A DNA stretch of 64,000 nucleotides from the NCBI RefSeq assembly GCF_018873765.1, contig NC_057925.1:11853568-11917567 (forward strand), written 5' to 3'. Of the stretch, positions 34,704 to 45,732 are shown one piece after another. A model generated the notes under the pieces. It did no database searches. It was not told the DNA's origin and worked only from the letters and a program-made list of their open reading frames with translations. A program made the position numbers and the translations under genes. Numbering within the stretch: position 1 is the first letter of the stretch; every line of letters begins with the position of its first letter. The DNA is from Telopea speciosissima (Eukaryota > Streptophyta > Magnoliopsida > Proteales > Proteaceae).

Positions 34704-36371
34704 GATAAATCACGATGATCCCCTAAGGTTTATCCTAAATACAGTGCGACCCCCTGTGTTATCAAAATATATATTTCGACCCCTTGAGTTTAGGGTATTT
34801 GTTACACTCAGCCCCACTCCATTAGTTGCTGATGTATTTGTCATTGATGTCTTAACATGATAAATATACCCTTAATGGGGGTGTGAGGTTACAATTTTGC
34901 CCATAAGGCAGCCCAAACTTCACACCGCTTCCCTGCTACTCCAATCAGGATTTAGGGTTCTGGTGACCTGCCTTAGGTCATCTTCAAGTCCATCACCGAT
35001 GACCTGTCTCAAGTTCTTGCTTTGACGATTTGTTGAAACCATCACCGATGACCTATGACGACGAGGGAGGTAATTTTTTTCAATGGATTTGGTTGTCAAA
35101 GATCTGAAAATTACCTCCCATTCCTTTCTCAGTTAAAATCATGGTGGACTCTCTTCTGCTCCATCTTCTCTCAGGACCCATTTTACGAAGTTTCAATGAA
35201 GGTTCTCACCGGGGTTTTTTTCTTCTGTTTCTTCAAACAAATCGGAAACTAGCAAAACCCCAAAACCCGGCCTCTTTTTCCAAATGCTTTTCTGATCCAA
35301 AGCTTTGCTTTCCTTCTTCCCTGTGGATTCAATGGAGGATGTGCGAATCAATATTGATCCACTCCCTGATTCAGTGCCACCGTACATTGAATTATGTGAC
35401 GTTAGGAAAAAATTTTCTGAGTGAATCAAATATTTCTTAGAACTGATATTTTCTCTAATTCAGATTTTTGCATCTGGATTGAAGGAGTTTGTTATTCAAA
35501 TAGCTCAGTCTACAAATAACCGTCATGAATATTTGCTGAGAATTTTGAGATATCAAACCCCTAACCTTCTTGTGTGTTTTTTTTTGTTTGGGAAAACCCC
35601 TAACCTATTCACAAAGATAACAAAGAGAGTACGCCATGGCTGATGGCCTCCTTCTTTGGTCTCAATGGTCATCCCAATCCCACCCCCCACTCTGTGACCT
35701 GCACAACCTACAGCCCCACATCACTCCTCTCTGCCTTTTAGCTTGTATATATCTCTACTTTCCACATTCTCACAGCCCAACCCTCGTGAACAGGGTGCCC
35801 TAGACTCACTAAGACAGAACTGAAGCTAAAATAAAGGGGTTAAACGTGCAAGAGGGTGGTTTTCTCCAGGGAGAAATCCAGGAATTTCCCATTCATATGG
35901 GGTTATTGGAGGAGGGCAGAGGATGGCAGTCACAATAGTGGGGTGGTCGGAGGTTGCAGCGGTGGTTGAAGAAGAAAAAAGAAGAGGAAGAAATAGTGGT
36001 GGGTCCTACTTTATTGGATCTAGATCTTCTACGTCGTGGGCTGCCCGTCCTACTGTGCTGCGCAGACACAAGGTGGAGCGCATTGACCACTTTAACGCTG
36101 CCCGAGCCTTGCCCGAATGGGGGTAAGGCGGTCATTGCACGTGGCCCTGTACAACACAAGCAGGACAAGACAGCACACCATAGAAGATCTGTGTTATACT
36201 TTTTTATGTTAGAAAAATAAGAAATTAGAATAAGATAAATTTAAGGGCAAAATTGTAATTTAAATTTTATATTAACAGCGTTCTCTTAAAGGTGTCGGAT
36301 GTATATTTTGAAAACACAGGAATCACATTGTATTTAAGGCAAACCTCAGGGGGTTGCCATGTAATTTTTCC
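34704..36371. mobile_element. MULE 3 (non-autonomous, about 1.67 kb)
   Basis: The ends gataaatcacgatgatcccct and the inverse of ggaaaaattacatggcaacc continue as inverted repeats for about 100-150 bp (ctaaggttt/ctgaggttt, aaatacagtg/aaatacaatg, ctgtgtt, acaattttgccc). It is flanked by a perfect ataaaaaaa at 34695-34703 and 36372-36380 (10 bp if the preceding c is counted). The interior has coding-like patches, for example 35330-35425 (MEDVRINIDPLPDSVPPY) and 35465-35550 (SGLKEFVIQIAQSTN). These may be captured exons, but I cannot name the gene. A foldback MITE sits at 36018-36192. Confidence 0.85.
36018..36192. mobile_element. Foldback MITE nested in MULE 3
   Basis: Arms atctagatcttctacgtcg and accatagaagatctg are inverted. 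Inner gcgcattgaccactttaacg faces gtaaggcggtcattgcacg. It is the same family as 16359-16530. Confidence 0.7.
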
Positions 36372-36424
36372 ATAAAAAAAACACATACAAAAAACTAAAA
36401 ACCACACCATGAGTCGGATCTGGC

Positions 36425-36603
36425 GGATCTTTATCACCTCTAGTTGGTTGCCCGGTCTAGTTCCCCAGTTCCTCTAACAAAGGGGGACTGAAATGACCTC
36501 TCTACCCATGCCCAAACACTCTGCTTGGGTGGGGTCCACCATCCCCCTATTAGAGGAACTGGGGAACTGGATCGGTCAGCAAACTGGAGGTGATAATTTT
36601 CCC
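36425..36603. mobile_element. Foldback MITE inside the left TIR of Pack-MULE 4
   Basis: Arms ttatcacctctagttggttg and ctggaggtgataa are inverted, and gttccccagttcctctaa faces ttagaggaactggggaac. The core is gaaatgacctctctacccat. It resembles the family of 987 and 41569. It splits the MULE end from the rest of its terminal repeat, so it came later. Confidence 0.8.
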
Positions 36604-37364
36604 TCCACCTGTCCAGCTGTGGCGGGAGCTGAACGGTCCAGTACCACTTTTAGATGGTGACATGTGGACTGAGCCGAATCCAAGGGTCTGAAAGCAAAAG
36701 GGTATTTTAAAAGGTATTAACCCATTGTAAATGCGGGTCTCTTCCTTACCCGAATTAACCCACGGATCAGTGTTCAATGTTCCTCGTCTCCTTCAAGGCG
36801 AGAAGACCAGCGTCCTCAGTGTTCCTGTTCCTCATCTTCTGCAAGGGATCCGGCGACAGAGATGACTCTTGCGACACAGGTGTACGACTGAGTGAGTCTA
36901 ACTCGATTGAGTGAGTTTCTCTCATTTTCTCTCTCTTTCATTTTCGTTTTGAAACCCTAATTCGATTTTCAATCTTGGTACAGGGGAAGTGGAACAAACT
37001 CCATCTTTGCACTCAAAGATCTTGTTCTGACTCGAACATCTTGCACAGGGATGCCCTAGTTGGCAGAAACTTGTTCTTAATGCTGCCACGGAGAGTGGGT
37101 TGTCGAGTGTTGCAGCAAATTTCACCATTTTACCATCCTGGTAGAACCCTTTCAATAACTTTGAGAGATATTATAGGATGTATCATTTATTGCTACATGG
37201 TGGATGGATGGCAGCTTTGTCATTTTGTGGAAATTTAAAAACTTTTAAGCTTCAGTCGTGCAATGGGATCGATCCGACACCAGGGCTGTTGAACATATTT
37301 GAGGTATTTGCCGCCTCTTGAACGTTTGCAGTTAAAGAGGTGCCAACCGCGAGATCAGCCAGCA

Positions 37365-37860
37365 GAGTATGAAGTCATTGATGTTAGATGTGCTTCGTCG
37401 TAATGGAGGTATTGTGGATTGGGATGTCAATTCTTTTCCTCTTAATGAGGCAATAGAGGTTGCCACTCCATTTGGGGTGCTTTTACTTAGAGCCCCCCAG
37501 CCTATTGCGAATTGGTTTTTCAGGAAAAGGTATTTGGTGGAATCCTCAGGGGATCTATTGCAAGTTCTTCTTTGATTCCGAGAGAAGTGGGGAAGGCGTA
37601 ATGCTTTTGATTCAGCTTCATATAGTGTTTGCAGGCTTGATCAGAGTAGCAGGACTTGGGTTGAAATTGACAGTTTACCTGACCGTGTGTTGTTTTTGGG
37701 CCATAATTGTGCCATTTCCTTATCGGCTCGGGATTTTCCTTAGTTTAGAGAGAACTCTGTCTATTTTGGTGAATACTTCTGGGAGGGATGGTTGGAAGGT
37801 GAACCTATTGTGGGTCATCAGAATCTGGGTGTTTTTAACCTTGAAGAAAGGAGATTTGTA
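37365..37860 (+). pseudogene. Captured F-box/DUF295 (KIB1-like) protein fragment
   Basis: Frame 1 at 37495-37572 gives RKRYLVESSGDLLQVL. The match then shifts frame and continues with SYSVCRLDQSSRTWVEIDS, LPDRVLFLGHNCAISLSARD and DFP, and further GWLEGEPIVGH, LGVFNLEERRF. These are the signature steps of the plant DUF295 domain found C-terminal to F-boxes (ubiquitin-ligase substrate adaptors). The F-box itself is absent, a frameshift lies near 37573 and a stop follows DFP. It lies between the inverted repeats of Pack-MULE 4, so it is a captured copy. Confidence 0.8.
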
Positions 37861-38493
37861 AGGTACTCCTCTTGTGCTTTGTAAAGGATCAAACCACCAC
37901 AAGTATGGGTAGTACCTAATTTTCGGTGATGTTATTTGTTTAATAATTTGGTTGCTAATAAACAAGTTCGATTGCTTATTTTTTCTTGAAGAGGATAGGA
38001 TCTTTTTGGTGACTTTTTTTTTCTTGTAATTACAAGACTTTGAAGCTTTCTTCTCATTTTGCTGAGAGAATTCAACTGCATCTTGATAACCACATGCTTG
38101 AGAGTTTTGTCTTTTGAGTGCAAAGATGGATTTTGTTCCACTTCCCCTGTACCAAGATTGAAAATCGAGTAAGGGCTTCAGAACGAAAATGAAAGAGAGA
38201 GAGTCACCACACTGAGGATGCTGGTCTTCTCGCCTTGAAGGAGATGAGGAACATGAACACTGCTCCGTGGGTTAGTTCGGGTAAGGAAGAGACCCGCATT
38301 TACAATGGGTTAATACCCTTTAAAATACCCTTTTGCTTTCAGATCCTTAGATCCGGCTCAGTCCACATGTCACCATCTAAAAGGGGTGCTGGACCGTCCA
38401 GCTCCCGCCACGGCTGGACAGGAGCCAGATCCCCATGAGTCCATCACAACTGACAACTGACAACAATGACAAGGATCTGAGTTTCCCGAGTTG

Positions 38494-38755
38494 TCATCCC
38501 CGATTCCATGACTCGGCAAGCTCGGTAAAAGGAGTCCGAGAGGACCCACCCTCTGCCCACGCAGCCTTCTCCTTCATATCTCGACAGCGTTTGCTAATTT
38601 CTCTCCCCTCCTCCGAGTCCATCAGCATTCTTACTCGCTTCTCAACCTCGGCAGCAATCACAAACCCATCCTCCTCCGCCGCCTCTATTGGCAATGCCAC
38701 CCTCATCTCTTTCACTAAAACCTCGTTATTCATATGCTCCTATGTATTGAGAGAT
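38494..38755 (-). pseudogene. UGT88-like C-terminal stub
   Basis: The last 79 residues of a UGT survive in frame (NNEVLVKEMRVALPIEAAEE ... [11 protein letters not shown]), followed by a stop at the same place as the intact genes. Similarity continues a little upstream to about 38755 (Y-A-E-Q region) and then ends. The PSPG box and N-terminal domain are gone. Two residues are missing at KAAWAEGG (KALAAWAEGG elsewhere). Its downstream flank is the one split by MULE 4 and MULE 3. Confidence 0.9.
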
Positions 38756-38814
38756 TGACACAGGGAGGTATCAGCGTACACTACACAACCTAACAACATT
38801 TTTTCCCTATAATT

Positions 38815-39060
38815 ATATTCCTTCTCATATTCTGTCGTGCACTCCCATGTATTTTGGTGCACCATCTTTTCAATTCTTGAATTTTAAAATTTTTTTGTTC
38901 TGCCCTTAGGTTTAAACTTGACATTGACATTGAACAAGAGACCTTGGAATCTACATGTTCACAAAATTTATTCCCATCCCACTAACCATATGGTGTTAAT
39001 CTAGAGGTCTTTTCCTGCATCTACCAAACTAGGAATGCTCCCAAGATTAGATACTATGAA
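38815..39060 (-). repeat. UGT downstream flank block A, second copy
   Basis: The words tcttgaattttaaaat, aaacttgacattgac, accttggaatctacatg, ccatatggtgttaatc and tcttttcctgcatctaccaa match 22985-23560 and, inverted, 62585-62840. This copy lacks the MITE found in the first. Confidence 0.75.
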
Positions 39061-39106
39061 CTTATAAAAATGTAGCCTGCATTTAAAACTCGATAATGCA
39101 TGTGAC

Positions 39107-39297
39107 TATGGTTTCAAAAATCGATGAATCGATCAGGATCGATTCCAATTTTTGCCGTTCTGAATCAGAATATTCATCCTGAGATTCCTCGATTTCTGTC
39201 TTTTTAGGCTGACTCTAGGATTAATTGGACCACAGATTCTGATCCGATCTAAATTGGTAGAGACCGATTCGTCACCGATTCCGGGTTTTAAAACCAT
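39107..39297. mobile_element. MITE with ATGGTTTCAAAAATCG ends
   Basis: It begins atggtttcaaaaatcgatga and ends cgggttttaaaaccat. It is flanked by gcatgtgac and gcatgtgat (8 of 9). Design is similar to 11783-11994. Confidence 0.65.
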
Positions 39298-39411
39298 GCA
39301 TGTGATTGGGAAAAATGACAATTAAGGTTACTGACATTATATATATTCTTTCTCACAGAAACAAAACTTGACACATCACCATCACATACTCTATCGAACG
39401 AATTGAGGACC

Positions 39412-39552
39412 TGACTCTCCTCTAGCCGTGGCAAGAGCTAGAGGATGTAGCCCAGCAAAAACAGAAGGCCCTCACCTGTGAAATAACTCAAACATCCTTG
39501 TTTTTGTTGGGCTGGATCCTCTAGCTCCTTCCATGGTTGTAGGAGAGCCGAA
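39412..39552. mobile_element. Foldback MITE in UGT downstream flank
   Basis: Arms ctctcctctagccgtggcaa and ccatggttgtaggagag are inverted, and gtagcccagcaaaaacag faces ctgtttttg-type sequence (gtttttgttgggctg). The orthologous insertion is at 34537-34657. Confidence 0.75.
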
Positions 39553-39684
39553 TACTCGAATGTGGGAAAATCAACGCATAGTCATTTCATTTCTTAAAAA
39601 ACAAAAAAACCATACACTATGACAGGGATTTTCTTTTTTATTTTTTGGTAATAACCATGACAAGGATCTGAGCATCCCGAAATG

Positions 39685-41109
39685 TCATCCCCGATTCCAT
39701 GACTCGGCAAGCTCGGCAAAAGCAGTCCGAGAGGACCCACCCTCGGCCCACGCAGCCAAAGCCTTCTCCTTCATTTCTCGACAGCGTTTGCTAATCTCTC
39801 TCCCCTCCTCCGAGTCAATCAGCATTCTGACTCGCTTTTCAACCTCGGCAGCAATCACAAACCCATCCTCTTCCGCCGCCTCCATTGGCAAAGCCACCCT
39901 CATCTCTTCCACCAAAACTTTCTTATTGAGAGGCTGCTCTGCATAGAGCGGCCATGCCACCATTGGCATCCCAGCACATACAGCTTCCAAAACCGAGTTC
40001 CACCCGCAATGAGTCACGAATCCACCCACCGATTCTCGGCTCAATACCTCCACCTGCGGCGCCCATGATTTCACCACCAAACCCCTGTCGCTGGTCCGCT
40101 CCAGAAACCCCTCCGGCATCAGAGCTTCAAGATCGAAATCCATGGCAGACAGCTGCATTCTACCACCGCCGATTGGTGGAGGGTTCTTCACCACCCACAA
40201 GAACCTTTGTCCACTCCTCTCAAGCCCAACGGCGATCTCTGCAATCTGTTTCACCGAAAACGCGCCTAGGCTGCCAAAACACAAGAAAATTACGCTCCGA
40301 CTCGGTTGCTTATCAAGCCAGGACAAACAATCCGCGGCACCAGATTGATCTTTGGGTTCTGCAAGCAATGGTCCAACACAGAAAATGGCCGGCGCTTGAT
40401 TTCTGATCGCATTGATTGCTTTTGGCTCTAGTGCCTCAATGGTATTTGTTATAATTCCCTTTGATTTGAGGAGATTCGTACCCAGATCCAGCATCTTATC
40501 GTAAACCTGGTTAGTCCGATCGAGAACAGATGATCCCATTTCTGTAGCTCGAATTGGGGGCAATCCTGGGATTTGGAGAACAGTAGTGTTGCCAAGCTCT
40601 CTGAAGCTCTTGTTTGTCTGGTTATGGAGGTTTGGGAGGTGAAGCATCATTGCAACAGAAGAGGCGCCAGAGGGAAAATAGTAGTAAAGAGGGATGTTCA
40701 GCTCGGTGGCAACAGGGGAGGCTGGGTGACAGAAGAAATCAATCACAAGGGCAGCAACAGAGGAGGTTTCAGAGATGGTTTGGAGGGTTTGGAGAAGGTT
40801 TGGGTTGTTGAGGCGAATTGATTCGAGGAGTATTGCGACCGGGTGGAAAGTTGGTGATGGTGGAAGGGAAGGAGGGTTGGGAAGAGCAGGTAAACGATGG
40901 AAGGTTATTAAAGGGTCTGTGTGAGAGACATGATCGATGTAAGGATTGATGGCGGCGCTTTTAAAAGAGTCGCCTGAAATGAGGACTGTTAGGGAGAAAC
41001 GTTGGTTGTAGTGGCGGAGGATAAGCTTGCCCAGCTCAACCAAAGAGACTAGATGGCCCATGGCAGGGACTGTATAGAGAACTATAGTGTCCTTCATTTC
41101 CTTCTCCAA
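39685..41109 (-). CDS. UGT88-like UDP-glucose:acceptor glycosyltransferase (474 aa, intronless)
   Basis: A complete family-1 glycosyltransferase. The catalytic pair is His19 (PAMGHL) and Asp124 (VIDFF). The PSPG box at 349-392 has WAPQ, HCGWNS and AEQ, with Trp-22 and Gln-44 for UDP-glucose. Right after the box it has PLNKKV where its relatives have HMNKEV, a change near the sugar-donor pocket that could affect rate or acceptor. GVPM is GMPM. It is the closest relative of the gene at 23793; both share the ghost flanks around them. Likely acceptors are phenolics, as in other UGT88 enzymes, but this is family inference. The chosen start is the upstream Met (MEKEMKDT); Met5 aligns with Met3 of the neighbour. 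Confidence 0.95.
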   Translation of the reverse strand: MEKEMKDTIVLYTVPAMGHLVSLVELGKLILRHYNQRFSLTVLISGDSFKSAAINPYIDHVSHTDPLITFHRLPALPNPPSLPPSPTFHPVAILLESIRLNNPNLLQTLQTISETSSVAALVIDFFCHPASPVATELNIPLYYYFPSGASSVAMMLHLPNLHNQTNKSFRELGNTTVLQIPGLPPIRATEMGSSVLDRTNQVYDKMLDLGTNLLKSKGIITNTIEALEPKAINAIRNQAPAIFCVGPLLAEPKDQSGAADCLSWLDKQPSRSVIFLCFGSLGAFSVKQIAEIAVGLERSGQRFLWVVKNPPPIGGGRMQLSAMDFDLEALMPEGFLERTSDRGLVVKSWAPQVEVLSRESVGGFVTHCGWNSVLEAVCAGMPMVAWPLYAEQPLNKKVLVEEMRVALPMEAAEEDGFVIAAEVEKRVRMLIDSEEGREISKRCREMKEKALAAWAEGGSSRTAFAELAESWNRG

Positions 41110-41285
41110 CTTCTCTTTCTCTTCCTTTTCGTCTATACTCTAAATATCCCGATCGTTTCAGAATTAAGGAGCGCAAGACAAAGGAGCGAGAGGGAGAAAT
41201 GTTAAATAGAAATGATTTTGCTGAGAGAAATTTGATTCATGATACACATTTTTTTATTTTTGGGGTGTAAGATTCATGGTACAAC

Positions 41286-41318
41286 TAATTTATAGGGAAA
41301 AAATAAACTAATTTATAG
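41286..41318 (-). promoter_or_regulatory. Duplicated TATA element upstream of the UGT at 39685
   Basis: The minus strand has CTATAAATTA twice, 23 bp apart (41286-41295 and 41309-41318), about 180 and 200 bp upstream of the ATG. The paralog at 23793 has one copy in the same context. Confidence 0.55.
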
Positions 41319-41568
41319 GAAATTATGTATTATACCATTGTGAGTCTGACTTGCAAAGGCCGTGCCCAGTGCATAAAGGCTCCCACGAAAGAGGCTGTTT
41401 TCATGACCTGTGATCAAGCGTTCAGCAAGTGAGCACTTGACCAACACGCCAAGCATGATCTTCATGAAAAAGAAAAGTCTTTCATTGGAGGTTGGCTCAG
41501 GTTCAAGTTCTCTTATAGGCCTGAGCTGCAAAGATGGAATCCAAGAGTGGGACCCATCTCTCTTGGAT

Positions 41569-41755
41569 GAATTTTTATCACCTCCAATTCGCTGCCCTCT
41601 CCAATTCCCTCCAATCCCTCACATAGGAGTAGAAATGACCACCCTACCCCACCTTGGACAGTGTGTTCGGGCAGTGGATAAGGTGATCATTTCCGCTCCT
41701 ATGTGAGGGATTGGAGAGAATTAGAGCGGGCAAGAATTGGAGGTGATAACGATTC
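41569..41755. mobile_element. Foldback MITE (GAAT/TATCACCTCCAATTC family)
   Basis: It begins gaatttttatcacctccaat and ends attggaggtgataacgattc. Inner ctccaatccctcacatagga and its inverse pair with each other. The core is gaaatgaccaccctacccc. It is the same family as 987-1135. It lies about 460 bp upstream of the UGT start. Confidence 0.8.
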
Positions 41756-41799
41756 TTCCATTTATGCGTTATAGGTCATATGAGAATGGTTTTCGTACG

Positions 41800-43670
41800 A
41801 GAACATGAGCTGCACTCCTTTTTCATTGTACATTTATTGAGTTAAAAAAAAAAATTCTGTAACTTACAATGAAAATAAATAAATAAATAAAAGTCTTTCA
41901 TTGTACAACCCACCTTTCTTTTTCTTTATTTTCTTGATAAAGAACCTACCCTTCTCTCAGGTAGGAATGCTTTCCTCTCGTTTTTTAAAGAATAGATTTG
42001 TTGTGTTTGTCACTACCAAAAAAAAAAAAAACATATTTGTTGTGTTTGTCCCGGAGAAAATAAAAAAGTCAATGACTTGCAGCCCACGCTTAAAGACCAA
42101 ATGGATAAATTTCTGTGACCCTAAATTTAAGCTACATTTACCTAATTACTATAATATTTCCTTATATAACTATTAATAAATAATAATATTTTACCATTGA
42201 ACTCAGAATTTTTGTCTAATCATAATCATATATTTCTATCAAGATATTTATCATATTCAGGAAGTGGATTCTTTGTTGAGCATCTCTTCCATTCATAGAT
42301 AAACATTATAAATCCAATATACTAATATATAACCAATGATGCATCAACTATTAATACACTAAAACACATAATATTTGACTACAACGATAACGACCTCTAC
42401 GGTTTGAGACCAAAACAAACTATTATAGAGAATCATGTTTTTCAAACATTTGGTGGTAATCCATACAAGAGTCTCAAATGATCCTATTCGATACACACAT
42501 AATATGATTATTCACATTACTATATAATACAATGTGATAACCATATGAATAGAATGCCAAGTTCTATCCCTAGTGTGAATAATTTAAGGTCCAACCTTAG
42601 TACCATCAATCTCTCATAAGTCAATGCAAATTAATATTTTTAAATTAGGTTTGATAGACATATAAATCCAGTAGGTTAAGGTTTGCTTTATTGGAAGAAT
42701 AAAAAGAAGTAAGAAGTGTTCTAAAAGGGACTTTAGGTAAATAAATATATATATATATATGTTAAGTTTAGGGTTGACATAAATTCCCTTGGCCAATATT
42801 GGACCTTATATAGTAATTTATGCTCCAAGTTCTTTGTAATAACAATATTTCTTCCATATGTATTTGTAGAGGAAAATGAACAGAAATTAAAATTTGATCC
42901 ATAATCAATCTAGACCAATTCTTAGATATCTAATATTTTGAATCAACATCACATTTTTACTTTCATATGACACAAGTAAGTGTGTGGTCTAACGATATCC
43001 CCTCTAGCAAAGAACAAAAAAACTTTTTCTTTCTATAATGTTTCACTTTGAGTTTTGAACAGTTTAGAACACCACCAATTTGCCAACAATATTTTTTTTG
43101 GCTTTTAAGTGTTGAACAGTTGTAAATGGACTCCTTTATTAAAAGGTGTTGCTGTCGGAATCTGATCTGATGACATGGACGACTTGCAAAAGGTGATGGG
43201 CACAAGAGAGACCTGGAACACACTTCGAGGGAGGACTCTGTGATGCTTAAGTCAAACCCGTGCAACAGTAAGAGGAGGGAGTACGGAGAGAGTAGCAATT
43301 GTTGATTTAATGTACCTTGGGCCCTCCTTTACTATATAAAGGAGAGGCAGTTGCAGAGTCCTAATTGCAAGCTAGAAGAGTCCTTTCCCTTAGGGAATTT
43401 GGTTGACCCCCACATGCGTAATAGAGTGGAGCTCGTGTCTCCCTTGATTTGGGGAACATGCTCTATCTTCTCGTGGCTGATAGAGAGTCAAAATCCCAAC
43501 ACAACTCAGCTCATGGGGTATCAGTTCCTCGTGCAGAGTTTGAATCCTATTAGGGCTCTAATGCCGATGGATCTGTTTTCGAACGGTTCCTTCCAGCTCT
43601 GCTCAAATTGAATTTATTGAACTCAATTTTAGTGGTCACATTGTCCGTAAATAAAAAGCTCAATTGATGT
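41800..43670. other. Gene-free AT-rich stretch
   Basis: 42060-42180 repeats a UGT upstream segment also seen at 27000-27130. From 42180 to 43140 the DNA is very AT-rich with nothing recognised except (AT)n at 42745-42760. At 43140-43650 a TATA-bearing stretch (actatataaaggag at 43331) looks like a piece of a retroelement end, but no partner was found. Confidence 0.35.
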
Positions 43671-45174
43671 TGGTGTAAGTACTGTGGTCCTCGGGACGAG
43701 GGTTCCTCAACCTTATGGTATATGGCGACATAGGGTTTTGGGAGATGTATGGTGTGTGTGTACATGGATATGGATAATATTGTCAATGTATAATATTGAT
43801 AAATAGGGGATTAGGATCATGCATTAAAATATGATAATGTAATGTGAAGTCACCACTTAGGGTTAGGGCCTAGGACCCATTAAGTGTAGCCCTATCCGTT
43901 GTGAGCGGAATCGGGCTACGTGACTCCATATGATCCGACCAAAGGTTCGGGTAAGGGGTCAGGTTACGAGTGTGGGAAGGTGTTAGACACCCACCTCGCC
44001 CGGCCGAAGCCGGTCTCTCTGTGTTAGATGCTACATAAGGATAAATGTTCTCTCTCTTTTATTACGGGGATGGGGGATATTATGAACTACATTTAGATGC
44101 TATGAATTGAACTAAAGCATAATAAACTACATTACATATATGATAAATGTGGACTAAAATGATGAAATATGAAAGGACTACATTGAATCAACAAAAATGC
44201 AGTAATTATACCTGTATGGTTGTATTCCCCTGGCTCAGGGGAGATAGACGAATGAACTGACGCCGATTCTTTCTTGGCAGAGTAACGGCTCTTTCAAATG
44301 ATTTGGAGAGAGGCAAACAGACAGAATAACGCCTGTAATAAAGGAGTTTTGATGGTTATCCGTGTATAGACGGGATAACAACGCCAAGGAGCAAAAGCGC
44401 TCTATACTCAGAGGGACAATCGAAGGATCTGTTCGTCACAAGAAAACTTTAAGCACTCACACTCTCATGAGAGAAGGAGGAGAAATGAGGGTGAAAAGGG
44501 AGGAAAAGAGGCTAGGAATCACTTGGGGAGGGTCTCTCCACCCAAAATTCCTTATGAAATGTGGGGGGGGGGGACCCTCCTATTTATAGGGAGGGACCCC
44601 TTCTCTCTCCTGGCCGGATAAGTCCTCCATGGCGCCGTTGGTGACGTCAGCAGGCTGATGTCACACCCCCTCATGGCGCCGTAGAAATCCGGTACACATC
44701 CTCACGGTGCCGTGGGAAGGCGTCCACGGCACCGTGGGAAGAGTCCACGGCGCTGTGGGAGCGCAGTGCCATTTTTCCTTATTTTTGGGCTTAAAATGGG
44801 CCATTTTGTGTTCAGCATGGTTCTTGGTCTTATGGGTCAGGTATCTTGGGTCTAAAAAGAGGGAGAGTGCGTCGTCCATCGTCCATGTCCCGTTGTCATC
44901 ATCGCCAATTAGGGGGTGACAAAAAATCAGTGTCTATAGTTTGCCCCTCTTTAGCCGAGGCCTGTGCCAACAGCCGAAGGGTAAAGACAAAAGACCAACT
45001 AATTTTATCACCAAGAGCATGTACTGCTGACATTTTGCTCAAAGGCGGCAGAGTTGCTAAAAACAGGCGGTTAATCGCGATGAAATCTTTCGATAATCCT
45101 CAAAAGAAAAACTCGGAAGAATCAAATCTTTATCTTGTGAGCATTGCTCAAACAATTTTTGAGGGTGATAGGGC

Positions 45175-45690
45175 ACCGCTCGACCAAAGACCTAGATAAG
45201 GCACCACTCAGCCCACAAGATCGAATATAAGGGACTCCACTGGGATAGAATTTTAAGGGTGATCAGGCACCACTCAACTGAAGATCTAAATAAGGTACCA
45301 CTCTGCCCGGAGATCAAATTTGGGGGTGATAAGAGACCTCTCAATCGAAAGTCAAACTTGGAAGGTTATAAGGTGCCACTCGACCGAAACCATCAAGTTT
45401 GGAGGGTGATAAGGCACCACTCGGCCCGAAGATCAAATTTGAGGGTGATAAGGCACCACTCGACCAAAAGTCAAACTCGGATGGTTATAAGGTGCCACTC
45501 GACCGAAACCATCAAGTTTGGAGGGTGATAAGGCACCACTTGATCGAAGATCTAGATAAGGCACCACTCGGCCCGAAGATCAAATTTGAGGGTGATAAGG
45601 CACCACTTGATCCGAGGATCTAGATAAGGCACCACTCGGCCCAAAGATCAAATTTGAGGGTGATAAGGCACCACTCGACCAGAGTTGCCA
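45175..45690. repeat. Degenerate tandem array in the Tat/Ogre fossil
   Basis: The words gatcaaatttgagggtgata, aggcaccactcg, aaggtgccactcgaccgaaa and ccatcaagtttggagggtga recur many times in variable order. It forms a complex, partly higher-order array. Confidence 0.85.
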
Positions 45691-45732
45691 AACAGGCGGT
45701 TAACTGCGATGACATCTTTTGATAAACTGATT

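Larger units (their letters stand above)
36416..38432. mobile_element. Pack-MULE 4 (about 2.0 kb, long TIRs, carries an F-box/DUF295 fragment)
   Basis: It begins ggatctggc and ends gccagatcc, with a perfect 9 bp duplication, ccatgagtc, at 36407-36415 and 38433-38441. Inverted repeats of some 400 bp share gatggtgacatgtggactga, gtattaacccattgtaaatg, gcgggtctcttccttacccg, ttcaaggcgagaagaccagc and aggggaagtggaacaaa. The left repeat is interrupted by a foldback MITE at 36425-36603. No transposase is seen. Confidence 0.92.
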
